Below, piece by piece: positions 33,755 to 41,262 of a stretch of DNA of 63,191 nt. Every line of letters starts with the position of its first letter. Position 1 is the first letter of the stretch. The stretch is from an uncultured bacterium (GTDB taxonomy: Bacteria; Bacillota_I; Bacilli_A; RFN20; CAG-826). The stretch is taken from positions 1-63,191 of the forward strand of contig CASFSS010000008.1 in the NCBI GenBank assembly GCA_949297445.1. Direction: 5' to 3'. The translations under genes and the position numbers were made by a program. The notes beneath the pieces were generated by a model. The model saw only the letters and a list, made by a program, of their open reading frames with translations. It did not search any database and was not told the DNA's origin.

Positions 33755-34800
33755 GGGGCAAAGAGATTTCCTCCGTTATTTATGGAAATCACTATCGCAG
33801 CAACAAAGACAGAAGTAAATAATATTGAATCTAAACGATCTAAAACACCACCATGTCCCTTTAACAAAACACCAAAATCCTTGATGGCAAAATATCTTTT
33901 TATCGATGAAAAAATAAAATCGCCGATTATAGCAATAAAAGGCATGAATAACGATATTAATAAAATCCAATACCAATGTTCTAAATCTAAGAGTGGCAAA
34001 ATAGGTAAGCCGCACGCTGCATTAATATAAGCATAGCTTAAAGAAAAGACGAATGATATGACATAACCGCCGATTAAGCCTTCCCAAGTTTTTTTAGGAG
34101 AGATGCGCGGGTTAATCTTGTGCTTGCCCCATACGACGCCTGTCAAATACGCAAAAATATCGTTTATACAAACACCGATGACAACATAAAATAAAAGGCT
34201 CGCTGACTGGTAATAATTAAATGTCGACGTACTGACATCATAACCGATGCTACGGAACATATCATAAGGTGAGTATCTCAAATACAAAAGAGATTGAAAA
34301 CAAATACCGACGAAGACGACCATCCCGAAATAATAAAACACATGTCCTATCGTATAGCGATCGTCTAAAAAAGACATGAAAAAATAAACCAAAGCCATCA
34401 AGGCAACACCTGTGGCAGAAATTTGAATTGTATCAAAACCGTTATCAAGTAAATGCTCCAAAAAATATGAGATATTTCCTGCATCGATATAACTTTGATA
34501 AACACGGATATTATTCAAAATAAAAATCCAAAATACCATCGCATATAAAAAGAAAAAAGTGATAATATACAAAGCTACTTTATAACGAGCAATCGGCGAA
34601 GAAGCCTTAACAATTTCATAGGCAGAAAAACCAACAGCTATCGCTACAAGGATTAAATAAAACCAAGACCCAAGGAAGATGCAGGGAATACAAACGAAAA
34701 TTAAAATTAGTGATGTGATTAAGCGCGCAACAAAAGTTCGCTTTGTGTCTTTATTAATTTCGTTATGGGGAATAATGGGCTGGTTTTTTTTATTTTTCAT
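33751..34800 (-). CDS. cdsA: Phosphatidate cytidylyltransferase
   Basis: 349 aa with about eight membrane helices. The family signature is split: SPKKTWEGLIGGYV, then GDFIFSSIKRYFAIKDFG and LKGHGGVLDRLDSI with the metal-binding aspartates. It makes CDP-diacylglycerol from phosphatidate and CTP, the branch point for phospholipids. It has GGAGG 8 nt before the ATG, overlaps the end of uppS by 11 nt, and sits in the conserved uppS-cdsA-dxr-rseP block. Confidence 0.95.
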   Translation of the reverse strand: MKNKKNQPIIPHNEINKDTKRTFVARLITSLILIFVCIPCIFLGSWFYLILVAIAVGFSAYEIVKASSPIARYKVALYIITFFFLYAMVFWIFILNNIRVYQSYIDAGNISYFLEHLLDNGFDTIQISATGVALMALVYFFMSFLDDRYTIGHVFYYFGMVVFVGICFQSLLYLRYSPYDMFRSIGYDVSTSTFNYYQSASLLFYVVIGVCINDIFAYLTGVVWGKHKINPRISPKKTWEGLIGGYVISFVFSLSYAYINAACGLPILPLLDLEHWYWILLISLFMPFIAIIGDFIFSSIKRYFAIKDFGVLLKGHGGVLDRLDSILFTSVFVAAIVISINNGGNLFAP

Positions 34801-35530
34801 TCTTTATTCCTCCAAAACGACGATTACGTCCTTCAAATTCTTGCAAACAACTGATAAAAACATCAAAAGTAAAATCTGGCCAATGCACTTTTGGGAAAAC
34901 AAATTCAGCATAAGCAGATTGGTACAACAAAAAATTCGATAAACGCTCTTCGCCAGACGTTCTAATTAATAAATCCACATCGGGCATCTCGCTAGTATAA
35001 AGATGCTTATTAAACAATTGATTATCAATTTCGTCGATTGATATTCTATTATCTTTAACCAATGCGCTAATTTCTTTGGTCGCTTTTATAATTTCATCGC
35101 GGCTACCATAATTTAAACAAATATTAAAAAAATATTTATCATTCGCATGAGTTTTTACTAACGCTTCTTTAATTGTTTTTTGTGTTTTGCTAGGTAGGGG
35201 CGAAATATCTCCCGAAATAATAATCTTTACGCCGTCGCGCATTAAATGATCGATTTCTTTTTTAAAGAAAATTTCTAAATATTTGAATAGCTGGCTAATT
35301 TCGCTCTTTGGCCGCTTCCAATTTTCGGTAGAAAAAGCATAAAACGACATATATTTGATATGAAAAACTTTGCAGTATTCGAAAACATCAATTAAGCGAT
35401 CACAACCAACTTTATGTCCGTATGTTCTAGGACGATTATGGGCTTTTGCCCAGCGACCATTCCCGTCCATGATAAAAGCGATATGATCGATTTTCTTTGT
35501 TAATGTAAAATTTGTCTTAAATTCGTTCAT
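34790..35530 (-). CDS. uppS: Undecaprenyl diphosphate synthase (isoprenyl transferase)
   Basis: 246 aa from ATG 35530. The open frame extends further up into frr, but the family begins near DHIAFIMDGNGRWA, so the shorter start fits best. Other motifs are GHKVGCDRLIDVFEYC, YMSFYAFSTENWKR (substrate stacking) and LIRTSGEERLSNFLLYQSAYAEF (metal and dimer site). It builds the C55 carrier lipid for wall and surface glycans. A TATAAT box lies 9 nt before the ATG, so an extra promoter inside the operon is possible. Confidence 0.95.
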   Translation of the reverse strand: MNEFKTNFTLTKKIDHIAFIMDGNGRWAKAHNRPRTYGHKVGCDRLIDVFEYCKVFHIKYMSFYAFSTENWKRPKSEISQLFKYLEIFFKKEIDHLMRDGVKIIISGDISPLPSKTQKTIKEALVKTHANDKYFFNICLNYGSRDEIIKATKEISALVKDNRISIDEIDNQLFNKHLYTSEMPDVDLLIRTSGEERLSNFLLYQSAYAEFVFPKVHWPDFTFDVFISCLQEFEGRNRRFGGIKNEK

Positions 35531-35585
35531 ATCGCTTTTATTATATAAAACTATTAAATAATCGTGCCACAAATAAGATAAAATC

Positions 35586-36131
35586 TTAAATGGACATGAT
35601 TTCTTTTTCTTTATTTGCAAACAATTCGTCTAATTGTTTAATTGCTTCATCGGTAACCTTTTGAATATCGGTTTCAATTCTTTTTTTGTAGTCGTCAGTA
35701 TATTCATCACTCGACTTAACAAAATCAATATAATCGCGGCGAACGTTACGGACACTGACTTTCGCATTTTCAAGCATTCCTTTGCCTTTTTTCACCAATT
35801 CGCGACGAGAATCTTCGGTTAAGGGCGGAATTTTGATGCGAATACAATCACCCTCGTTGATAGGATTTAAGCCTAAATCAGCGCTAGCAATCGCACTTAA
35901 AATAGTTTTTAAGTCAGAACGATCGAAAGGCTTCACCAAAAGCTGACGAGGTTCAGGAACAGATATTGATGAAAGTTGATTGATAGGCATTTTATCGCCG
36001 TAATAATCACATTCAACGCGATCAAGCATCATAGCACTAGCGCGACCAGTTCTTAAAGTTGATAAATCGCCGCGAAATACTTCCACGGTCGTCTTCATTT
36101 TTGATTGAGCTTCAAGGGCTATTTCATCCAT
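35586..36131 (-). CDS. frr: Ribosome recycling factor
   Basis: 181 aa from ATG 36131 with AGAGGA upstream. An upstream in-frame ATG adds 19 residues that overlap pyrH and is not family-like. The sequence shows FRGDLSTLRTGRASAMMLDRV, YYGDKMPINQLSSISVPEPR, PPLTEDSRRELVKKGK and VRNVRRDYIDFVK, the two-domain tRNA-mimic fold. It splits post-termination ribosomes together with EF-G. It starts 4 nt after the pyrH stop. Confidence 0.97.
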   Translation of the reverse strand: MDEIALEAQSKMKTTVEVFRGDLSTLRTGRASAMMLDRVECDYYGDKMPINQLSSISVPEPRQLLVKPFDRSDLKTILSAIASADLGLNPINEGDCIRIKIPPLTEDSRRELVKKGKGMLENAKVSVRNVRRDYIDFVKSSDEYTDDYKKRIETDIQKVTDEAIKQLDELFANKEKEIMSI

Positions 36132-36135
36132 TTTC

Positions 36136-36852
36136 TTATCCTCTTTTAATTTTTGTGCCGATGTTCTCGCCTTTAACAACCCGTTCAAAATTTTTCAAAT
36201 CATTATTATTAAAGACTAAGACATCAATAAACTTGTCAAGCAATAATTCCGCTGCCGACAAATCCATTACTTTTAATTTTAAATCAATTATCTCTTTCGG
36301 GGTAATTTCTTTAAAGAATTTAGCATTAGGATTGATTTTGGGATCAGCATCATAGATGCCATCTACACCATTTTTAGCCATCAATATGGCGTCGGCATTT
36401 ACCTCACTAGCACGCATAACGGCTGCGGTATCAGTGGAATAAAAAGGTTTTCCTAAACCACCGCCAGAAACTACGACATAGCCATCATCGAGCAATTTAT
36501 TAGCTACATCCGCATCGAATTTTTCAACGAATGTAGGAATTTCAATGCTAGAAAGAGCCTTTGCCTTTATGCCATTACGATTCAGTGCATTCTCAATGGC
36601 AATCGCGTTAATTATTGTGCCGAGCATGCCCATATAATCAGCGCTAACACGATCTAGAAAGTCGGCGCGGGCAATCATTTCGCCACGGCAAATATTACCC
36701 GCACCAACAACAATTAATACTTTTGCGCCACAATTAATAATAGAACGAATGGCTTCCACCGTGCCAATAAGTGTCTCTTTATCAATGACACTATTAGATG
36801 AACCGCTCAGCGCTTCACCACTCAATTTAACAACAACACGATGGTAACTCAT
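36136..36852 (-). CDS. pyrH: UMP kinase (uridylate kinase)
   Basis: 238 aa, normal size. RVVVKLSGEALSG at the N terminus binds phosphates, GAGNICRGEMIARADFLDRVSAD splits into the nucleotide-binding segments, and MAKNGVDGIYDADPKINPNAKFF is the characteristic UMP kinase loop. It phosphorylates UMP to UDP as a hexamer. AGGATT precedes the ATG. It lies 18 nt downstream of tsf in the conserved rpsB-tsf-pyrH-frr operon. Confidence 0.97.
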   Translation of the reverse strand: MSYHRVVVKLSGEALSGSSNSVIDKETLIGTVEAIRSIINCGAKVLIVVGAGNICRGEMIARADFLDRVSADYMGMLGTIINAIAIENALNRNGIKAKALSSIEIPTFVEKFDADVANKLLDDGYVVVSGGGLGKPFYSTDTAAVMRASEVNADAILMAKNGVDGIYDADPKINPNAKFFKEITPKEIIDLKLKVMDLSAAELLLDKFIDVLVFNNNDLKNFERVVKGENIGTKIKRG

Positions 36853-36870
36853 TTTCTAATCCTAGTCTAA

Positions 36871-37743
36871 TTATTTGACGGCGTTCATAACTTCATCAAC
36901 GAAATTATCGACGCGTTTTTCAATACCTTCCCCCACTGCATAGCGATAAAATTTCAAAACTTTCGCACCATTTTCTTTTAAAACTTGGCCGACGGTTTTT
37001 TCACCATCTAACAAATATGCTTGATCGGATAATGTTTGTTCCGCCAAGAATTTTTTAACTTTTCCTTCAATTATGGCGTGAAGAACTTTTTCAGGCTTAT
37101 TAACTAATTTTTCATCAGTCTTACTTGCTTCTAAAGCAATTGCTTTTTCTTTATCAATTACTTCTGCCGGGATTGCTTCTGCTGTAATATATGCCGGATT
37201 GTTCGCAGCAATATGCATAGCTAAACCTTTGGCTAGCTCAGGATTATCTTTATCAAGAAGAACTAAAACGGCAATTTTTCCACCCATATGCACATATGAG
37301 CCAAAACCTTCACCTTGACTTTTCGAAACAATTTCATAGCGACGATAAGAGAATTTTTCACCCATAGCAACGGTTGCATCAGTAAATAATGGGGCAGTTA
37401 ATTCGCGGGCCGCTTCAATCGTGCTAGGCTTATGAGCCAAAGTCATATTCATTGCATCATCAACTAATTTGTGAAATGCTTCACCTTTTGAAACAAAATC
37501 AGTCTCACAATTTATTTCAACGATGACGGCTTCATTGCCTTTAACCAAGGTTGACGCTACACCTTCCGCAGCAATTCTTGCAGCTTTGGCGGCCGCTTTT
37601 GCTATACCTTTTTCGCGGAGCCAATCGATAGCTTTTTCGACATCTTCGTTGCTGGCTTCAAGAGCACGCTTGCAATCCATCATGCCAGCACCAGTACGTT
37701 CGCGGAGAACTTTAATGAGTTCAATCATATTTTTGGATGCCAT
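36871..37743 (-). CDS. tsf: Translation elongation factor Ts
   Basis: 290 aa. The N-terminal UBA-like domain has LRERTGAGMMDCKRALEAS and DVEKAIDWLREKGIAKA. The signature VEINCETDFVSKGEAFHKLVD follows, then core domains with MHIAANNPAYITAEAIP. It exchanges GDP for GTP on EF-Tu. Its GGAGG ribosome-binding site is formed by the last codons of rpsB (5-nt gap), so expression of the two is tied. Confidence 0.97.
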   Translation of the reverse strand: MASKNMIELIKVLRERTGAGMMDCKRALEASNEDVEKAIDWLREKGIAKAAAKAARIAAEGVASTLVKGNEAVIVEINCETDFVSKGEAFHKLVDDAMNMTLAHKPSTIEAARELTAPLFTDATVAMGEKFSYRRYEIVSKSQGEGFGSYVHMGGKIAVLVLLDKDNPELAKGLAMHIAANNPAYITAEAIPAEVIDKEKAIALEASKTDEKLVNKPEKVLHAIIEGKVKKFLAEQTLSDQAYLLDGEKTVGQVLKENGAKVLKFYRYAVGEGIEKRVDNFVDEVMNAVK

Positions 37744-37748
37744 GGCAA

Positions 37749-38870
37749 TTATTCCTCCACCTTTTCTTCGGCAGGTTTTTCTTCAGCTTTCGCTTTTTTT
37801 GTAGCTCGTTTCTTTGGCTCTTTAACTTCTTCTTTTGCTTCGGCAGCTTCTGGTTGAGCTACTTCTTCCTCTTTCTTCGTTTCGCGAGCTTTTTGCAAAC
37901 GCATAGCTTCCCGTTGGGCTTGCATTTTTTCAAATTTCTCTTGCTTTTCGCGACGAGCTTGACGAATAGCAGCTAACTTTTCAGCATTTTCCTTATCGGC
38001 TTGACGAATAGCATCGCGCATGGTGACTTCTTCGCCGTCATCTTTTATATGAGCGACAATGGTTTGACCGCCTTTACTTTCGACAATAGCATCAGCCAAA
38101 ACAGTAAGAACGATGCGAATTGATTTAACGGCATCATCATTGGCCGGAATTGGGAAGTTTAAATCATCGGGATCACTATTTGTATCAGCGATACCGAAAA
38201 CAGGAATATTAAGTCTCTTTGCTTCTAATACAGCAATGCGTTCAATCTTAGGATCGACGACAATCATTGCATTTGGCAATTTGCGCATTTCTTTAATGCC
38301 TTCCAAGTTTTTGGATAATTTATCCTTTTCTTTGCGTAGTTGAATAGCCTCTTTTTTAGGAAGGCGATCATATGTGCCATCTAATTCATAATTCTCCAAT
38401 TCTTTTAATCGGCGAATTCTATTTTGAATTGTTTTGAAATTTGTCAATGTGCCACCAAGCCAACGATTGTTGATAAAGAATGAACCGGAACGGATTGCTT
38501 CTTCTTGAACAATTGCCTTAGCCTGATTCTTTAATCCGACAAATAACACTTTACCATTTTCGTCAACAATAGACTTCAAAGCGGCATATGCTTCTTCGAT
38601 TTTTTGAGCAGATTTGGCTAAATCAATGATATAGATGCCATTTCTCGCTCCATAAATATATTTGCTCATCTTTGGATTCCATTTACGGGTTTGATGACCG
38701 AAATGGACACCTGCTTCGAGCAATTTCTTCATTGTGATGACCGGGGCATCATTATCGTGAATGAGTTCAGCCATCGATTCTTCTTCTAAAGTGTTAGGCG
38801 CGTCATCCTCTTTAGAAGTGGTCGCCGAGGTCGTTTCCTCGTTGACAACGCTATTTTCTTCTTCGTTCAT
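37749..38870 (-). CDS. rpsB: Ribosomal protein S2 with long N- and C-terminal extensions
   Basis: 373 aa, against about 230-260 for most bacterial S2. Core S2 runs from about 46 to 268: MKKLLEAGVHFGHQTRKWNP, NRWLGGTLTNFKTI and PVFGIADTNSDPD. In front is an acidic Ser/Thr/Glu tail of about 45 residues. Behind is an extension of about 105 residues that begins as a predicted charged helix (REKQEKFEKMQAQREAMRLQ) and ends in an Ala/Lys/Glu tail. The start at 38870 is supported by GGAGG 8 nt upstream, so the N-terminal tail is real coding sequence. A structured leader precedes it. Confidence 0.96.
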   Translation of the reverse strand: MNEEENSVVNEETTSATTSKEDDAPNTLEEESMAELIHDNDAPVITMKKLLEAGVHFGHQTRKWNPKMSKYIYGARNGIYIIDLAKSAQKIEEAYAALKSIVDENGKVLFVGLKNQAKAIVQEEAIRSGSFFINNRWLGGTLTNFKTIQNRIRRLKELENYELDGTYDRLPKKEAIQLRKEKDKLSKNLEGIKEMRKLPNAMIVVDPKIERIAVLEAKRLNIPVFGIADTNSDPDDLNFPIPANDDAVKSIRIVLTVLADAIVESKGGQTIVAHIKDDGEEVTMRDAIRQADKENAEKLAAIRQARREKQEKFEKMQAQREAMRLQKARETKKEEEVAQPEAAEAKEEVKEPKKRATKKAKAEEKPAEEKVEE

Positions 38871-38884
38871 TATGAACCTCCATT

Positions 38885-38976
38885 TGTTAATCCTCCGCCT
38901 CTTCGAACATTTACCCTCTTAAACGAGACATGGTGAATGAATCCAAGGCGTGTGTAGTCTCTTAGATAAAGAGCCG
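38885..38976 (-). ncRNA. Structured rpsB mRNA leader (candidate S2 autoregulatory element)
   Basis: Two stems are seen between promoter and gene. Stem 1 is CTCTT/AAGAG (38959-38973) within a GGC...GCC context. Stem 2 is an 8-bp helix of 38908-38915 (CATTTACC) with 38932-38939 (GGTGAATG), with inner CTC/GAG pairs (38916-38918, 38925-38927). S2 leaders that bind S2 and control rpsB-tsf are known in bacteria. Whether this matches a described class was not tested. Confidence 0.55.
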
Positions 38977-38982
38977 TTTTGT

Positions 38983-39012
38983 ATTCTATCATACGCGCAT
39001 AATAAAAAACAA
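38983..39012 (-). promoter_or_regulatory. Promoter of the rpsB operon
   Basis: Minus strand: TTGTTT (39007-39012), 18-nt spacer, TAGAAT (38983-38988). The implied leader is about 105 nt. Confidence 0.6.
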
Positions 39013-39049
39013 TTATAAAAACAGAAAATTACTAATTTATCGGAAAAAA

Positions 39050-39958
39050 TTATTTTTTCTTTGATCGTGGATGAGCTATTTCATATTGGTGTTTCATAGC
39101 TTGAGTCGTCACATGTGTATAAACTTGAGTTGCGTTTAGCGATTCATGCCCTAATAATTCCTGAATAACTCTCAAATCCGCGCCATTTTCAAGCAAATGT
39201 GTAGCAAAAGTATGACGAAATAAATGTGGGTGCAAGTCCAAAAAACAACCAGTTTTTGTTTCGACATCTTTTAAAATGTATTCCACTCCACGAGTGGTCA
39301 GTTTCTTGCCTTTTGCATTCAAAAAGAAATTTTCCACATTATATTCATCTTGATTTTTGCTTAGCAAAATCGGGCGTAAATTTTTTTCATAATTTTGCAT
39401 AGAAACGAGGCAAGTTTTGGAGATAGGAACCAAGCGTTCTTTCTTTCCTTTGCCTAAAATCATTATTGTACGATTACGAAAATCAATATCTTGTCTAGTT
39501 ATATTCACTAACTCAGCAACACGAATGCCAGAACCATATAGCAACTCTAAGATAGCTTGGTCGCGATCTTTCAATAAATCACTTCGTTTACTATTTTCGT
39601 TAAGCAATTTTTCAACTTGTTCATAGAACAAGACGTGAGGTAATTTATTTTCTTTTTTAGGTGAAGAAATTAGCAAAAATGGATTTTTAGTAATCAATTT
39701 TTGTTCGCTCAAAAAGGAAAAATAATGTCTTAAAGAGGACAAGCGTCTTTGACAAGAACGTTTGCTAATGCCATTAGAAAGTTCTATCGATAAAAAGTTA
39801 CGTATCAATATTATATCGACATCGGTAAAATCATAGCCCTCTTTATAAATGTAATCATAAAATTTTTCGATGTCTCGTCGATAAGCATCAATAGTCTTGC
39901 TCGAATACTTATTTACTAACGCTAATTCTTCTAAAAAATCATTTAACTCTTTCGTCAT
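39050..39958 (-). CDS. xerC: Tyrosine recombinase XerC/XerD
   Basis: 302 aa. The N-terminal core-binding domain starts NDFLEELALVNKYSSKTIDAYRRD. Catalytic residues are visible: Arg in YGSGIRVAELVNI, Lys in LGKGKKERLVPI, His-x-x-Arg in HPHLFRHTFATHLLENGADL, His in LLGHESLNATQVYTHV, and Tyr within the same motif. It resolves chromosome dimers at dif. It is the last gene of the lepB-to-xerC unit and starts in the trmFO stop codon (ATGA). No terminator with a good stem is seen after it. XerD cannot be excluded. Confidence 0.9.
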   Translation of the reverse strand: MTKELNDFLEELALVNKYSSKTIDAYRRDIEKFYDYIYKEGYDFTDVDIILIRNFLSIELSNGISKRSCQRRLSSLRHYFSFLSEQKLITKNPFLLISSPKKENKLPHVLFYEQVEKLLNENSKRSDLLKDRDQAILELLYGSGIRVAELVNITRQDIDFRNRTIMILGKGKKERLVPISKTCLVSMQNYEKNLRPILLSKNQDEYNVENFFLNAKGKKLTTRGVEYILKDVETKTGCFLDLHPHLFRHTFATHLLENGADLRVIQELLGHESLNATQVYTHVTTQAMKHQYEIAHPRSKKK

Positions 39959-41238
39959 TTTTCTAACTCTTTCAAATATTCATCGATAGCTTTTAATGAT
40001 TGCTCAGCGAGTCGCACTTTGTTAAGCCTATTTTCGTTCAACAAAATTCCATAATTAGCATTCATAGGAGTGAAACGTTGGCTAGTTGCATGAGTAATAT
40101 AATTAAGGAGCGCACCACTCATCGTTACTAAAGGAGGCATAAGCAAGGCTAAGCCATTCACCATGCGATAGGCGTTTATGCCAGAAATCAATCCCGACAT
40201 CATCGATTCAACATATCCTTCAACACCAGATAGTTGACCGGCGATAAAAATATTTGGTTTATTTTTTAAACGAGAGAACTCATCTAGTACTAAAGGACCA
40301 TTTAAAAAAGTATTGCGATGCATTAATCCATAGCGAACGAATTCAGCCTTACTAAGGCCGGGAATAAGGCGAAAGACACGCTTTTGCTCAGAATATGTTA
40401 AATTCGTTTGGAAACCGACCAAATTGTATAATGAAGCAACCGCGTTATCTTGACGCAACTGAACAACGGCATAAGGACGAAGACCATCATGTTCGAGACC
40501 CTTTGGTTTTAGTGGCCCATAGCGTAAAGAATCAAACCCTTTTTTGGCCATTACTTCAATGGGCATACAGCCAAAAAAATAATTTTTATCAAAATCGTGC
40601 AACATGGCACATTTAGCGTTTATTAACTCTCTCACAAAAAGTTCATATTCTTCTTTAGAAAAAGGGCAATTAATGTAACTAGCCTCACCTTTGTCATAGC
40701 GAGACTTAAAATAAGCAACTGAAAAATCAATGGAATCCTTGGTTACTATCGGGCTCGATGCATCATAAAAATATAAATTCGGACTACCGATTACATTGGC
40801 TAAATATTGAGACATTGTTTCGCTAGTCAATGGGCCAGTTGCCAATATATAAATGGCATCATCTTCTAATGTAGTAACTTCTTGATTTACCAAACGAAAA
40901 TTTGGAAAAGAAGTGATTTTTGCAGTGATTTTTTTACAAAAAGACGCGCGATCAACATTGAGCGATTCCCCGCCGGGCACTGCTGTTTGATTGGCAATAT
41001 CTAGGCAAATTGAACCTAGGTGGCGCAGTTCTTCTTTTAATAATCCACAAGCATTATCAAGACGATTGGACTTTAAAGAATTAGAACAAACCAATTCAGC
41101 AAAATAACCGCTATGATGTGCCTCCGTCATTTTATTAGGACGCATTTCATAAAGTTCAACTTCGATGCCTTTTTTTAGCAAATAAAAGGCTGCTTCAACA
41201 CCCGCTAAACCAGCTCCAATAATTTTTATTTTTTTCAC
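39955..41238 (-). CDS. trmFO: tRNA (m5U54) methyltransferase, folate/FAD dependent
   Basis: 427 aa. The FAD-binding IKIIGAGLAGVEAAFYLL begins the protein and VELYEMRPNKMTEAHHSGY is diagnostic of TrmFO (Gid). FAELVCSNSLKS and the GGESLNVDR segments follow. It methylates U54 in the T loop of tRNAs using methylene-tetrahydrofolate. The start is GTG at 41238. There is no Shine-Dalgarno site, and TATAAT (41245-41250) ends 6 nt upstream, so a leaderless GTG mRNA is possible in addition to read-through from topA (24-nt gap). Confidence 0.95.
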   Translation of the reverse strand: MKKIKIIGAGLAGVEAAFYLLKKGIEVELYEMRPNKMTEAHHSGYFAELVCSNSLKSNRLDNACGLLKEELRHLGSICLDIANQTAVPGGESLNVDRASFCKKITAKITSFPNFRLVNQEVTTLEDDAIYILATGPLTSETMSQYLANVIGSPNLYFYDASSPIVTKDSIDFSVAYFKSRYDKGEASYINCPFSKEEYELFVRELINAKCAMLHDFDKNYFFGCMPIEVMAKKGFDSLRYGPLKPKGLEHDGLRPYAVVQLRQDNAVASLYNLVGFQTNLTYSEQKRVFRLIPGLSKAEFVRYGLMHRNTFLNGPLVLDEFSRLKNKPNIFIAGQLSGVEGYVESMMSGLISGINAYRMVNGLALLMPPLVTMSGALLNYITHATSQRFTPMNANYGILLNENRLNKVRLAEQSLKAIDEYLKELEK

Positions 41239-41262
41239 ACAAATATTATAAAACTAAACACA

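Noticed and set aside
35531-35620. Longer uppS start overlapping frr
   Set aside because: The added 30 residues are not family-like and lie inside the end of frr; ATG 35530 fits the usual length.
36132-36188. Longer frr start
   Set aside because: It overlaps the pyrH end, while ATG 36131 has AGAGGA upstream and gives the normal length.
38885-39012. T-box or other amino-acid riboswitch upstream of rpsB
   Set aside because: No T-box sequence (TGGN) with specifier loop and no terminator hairpin; a ribosomal leader fits better.
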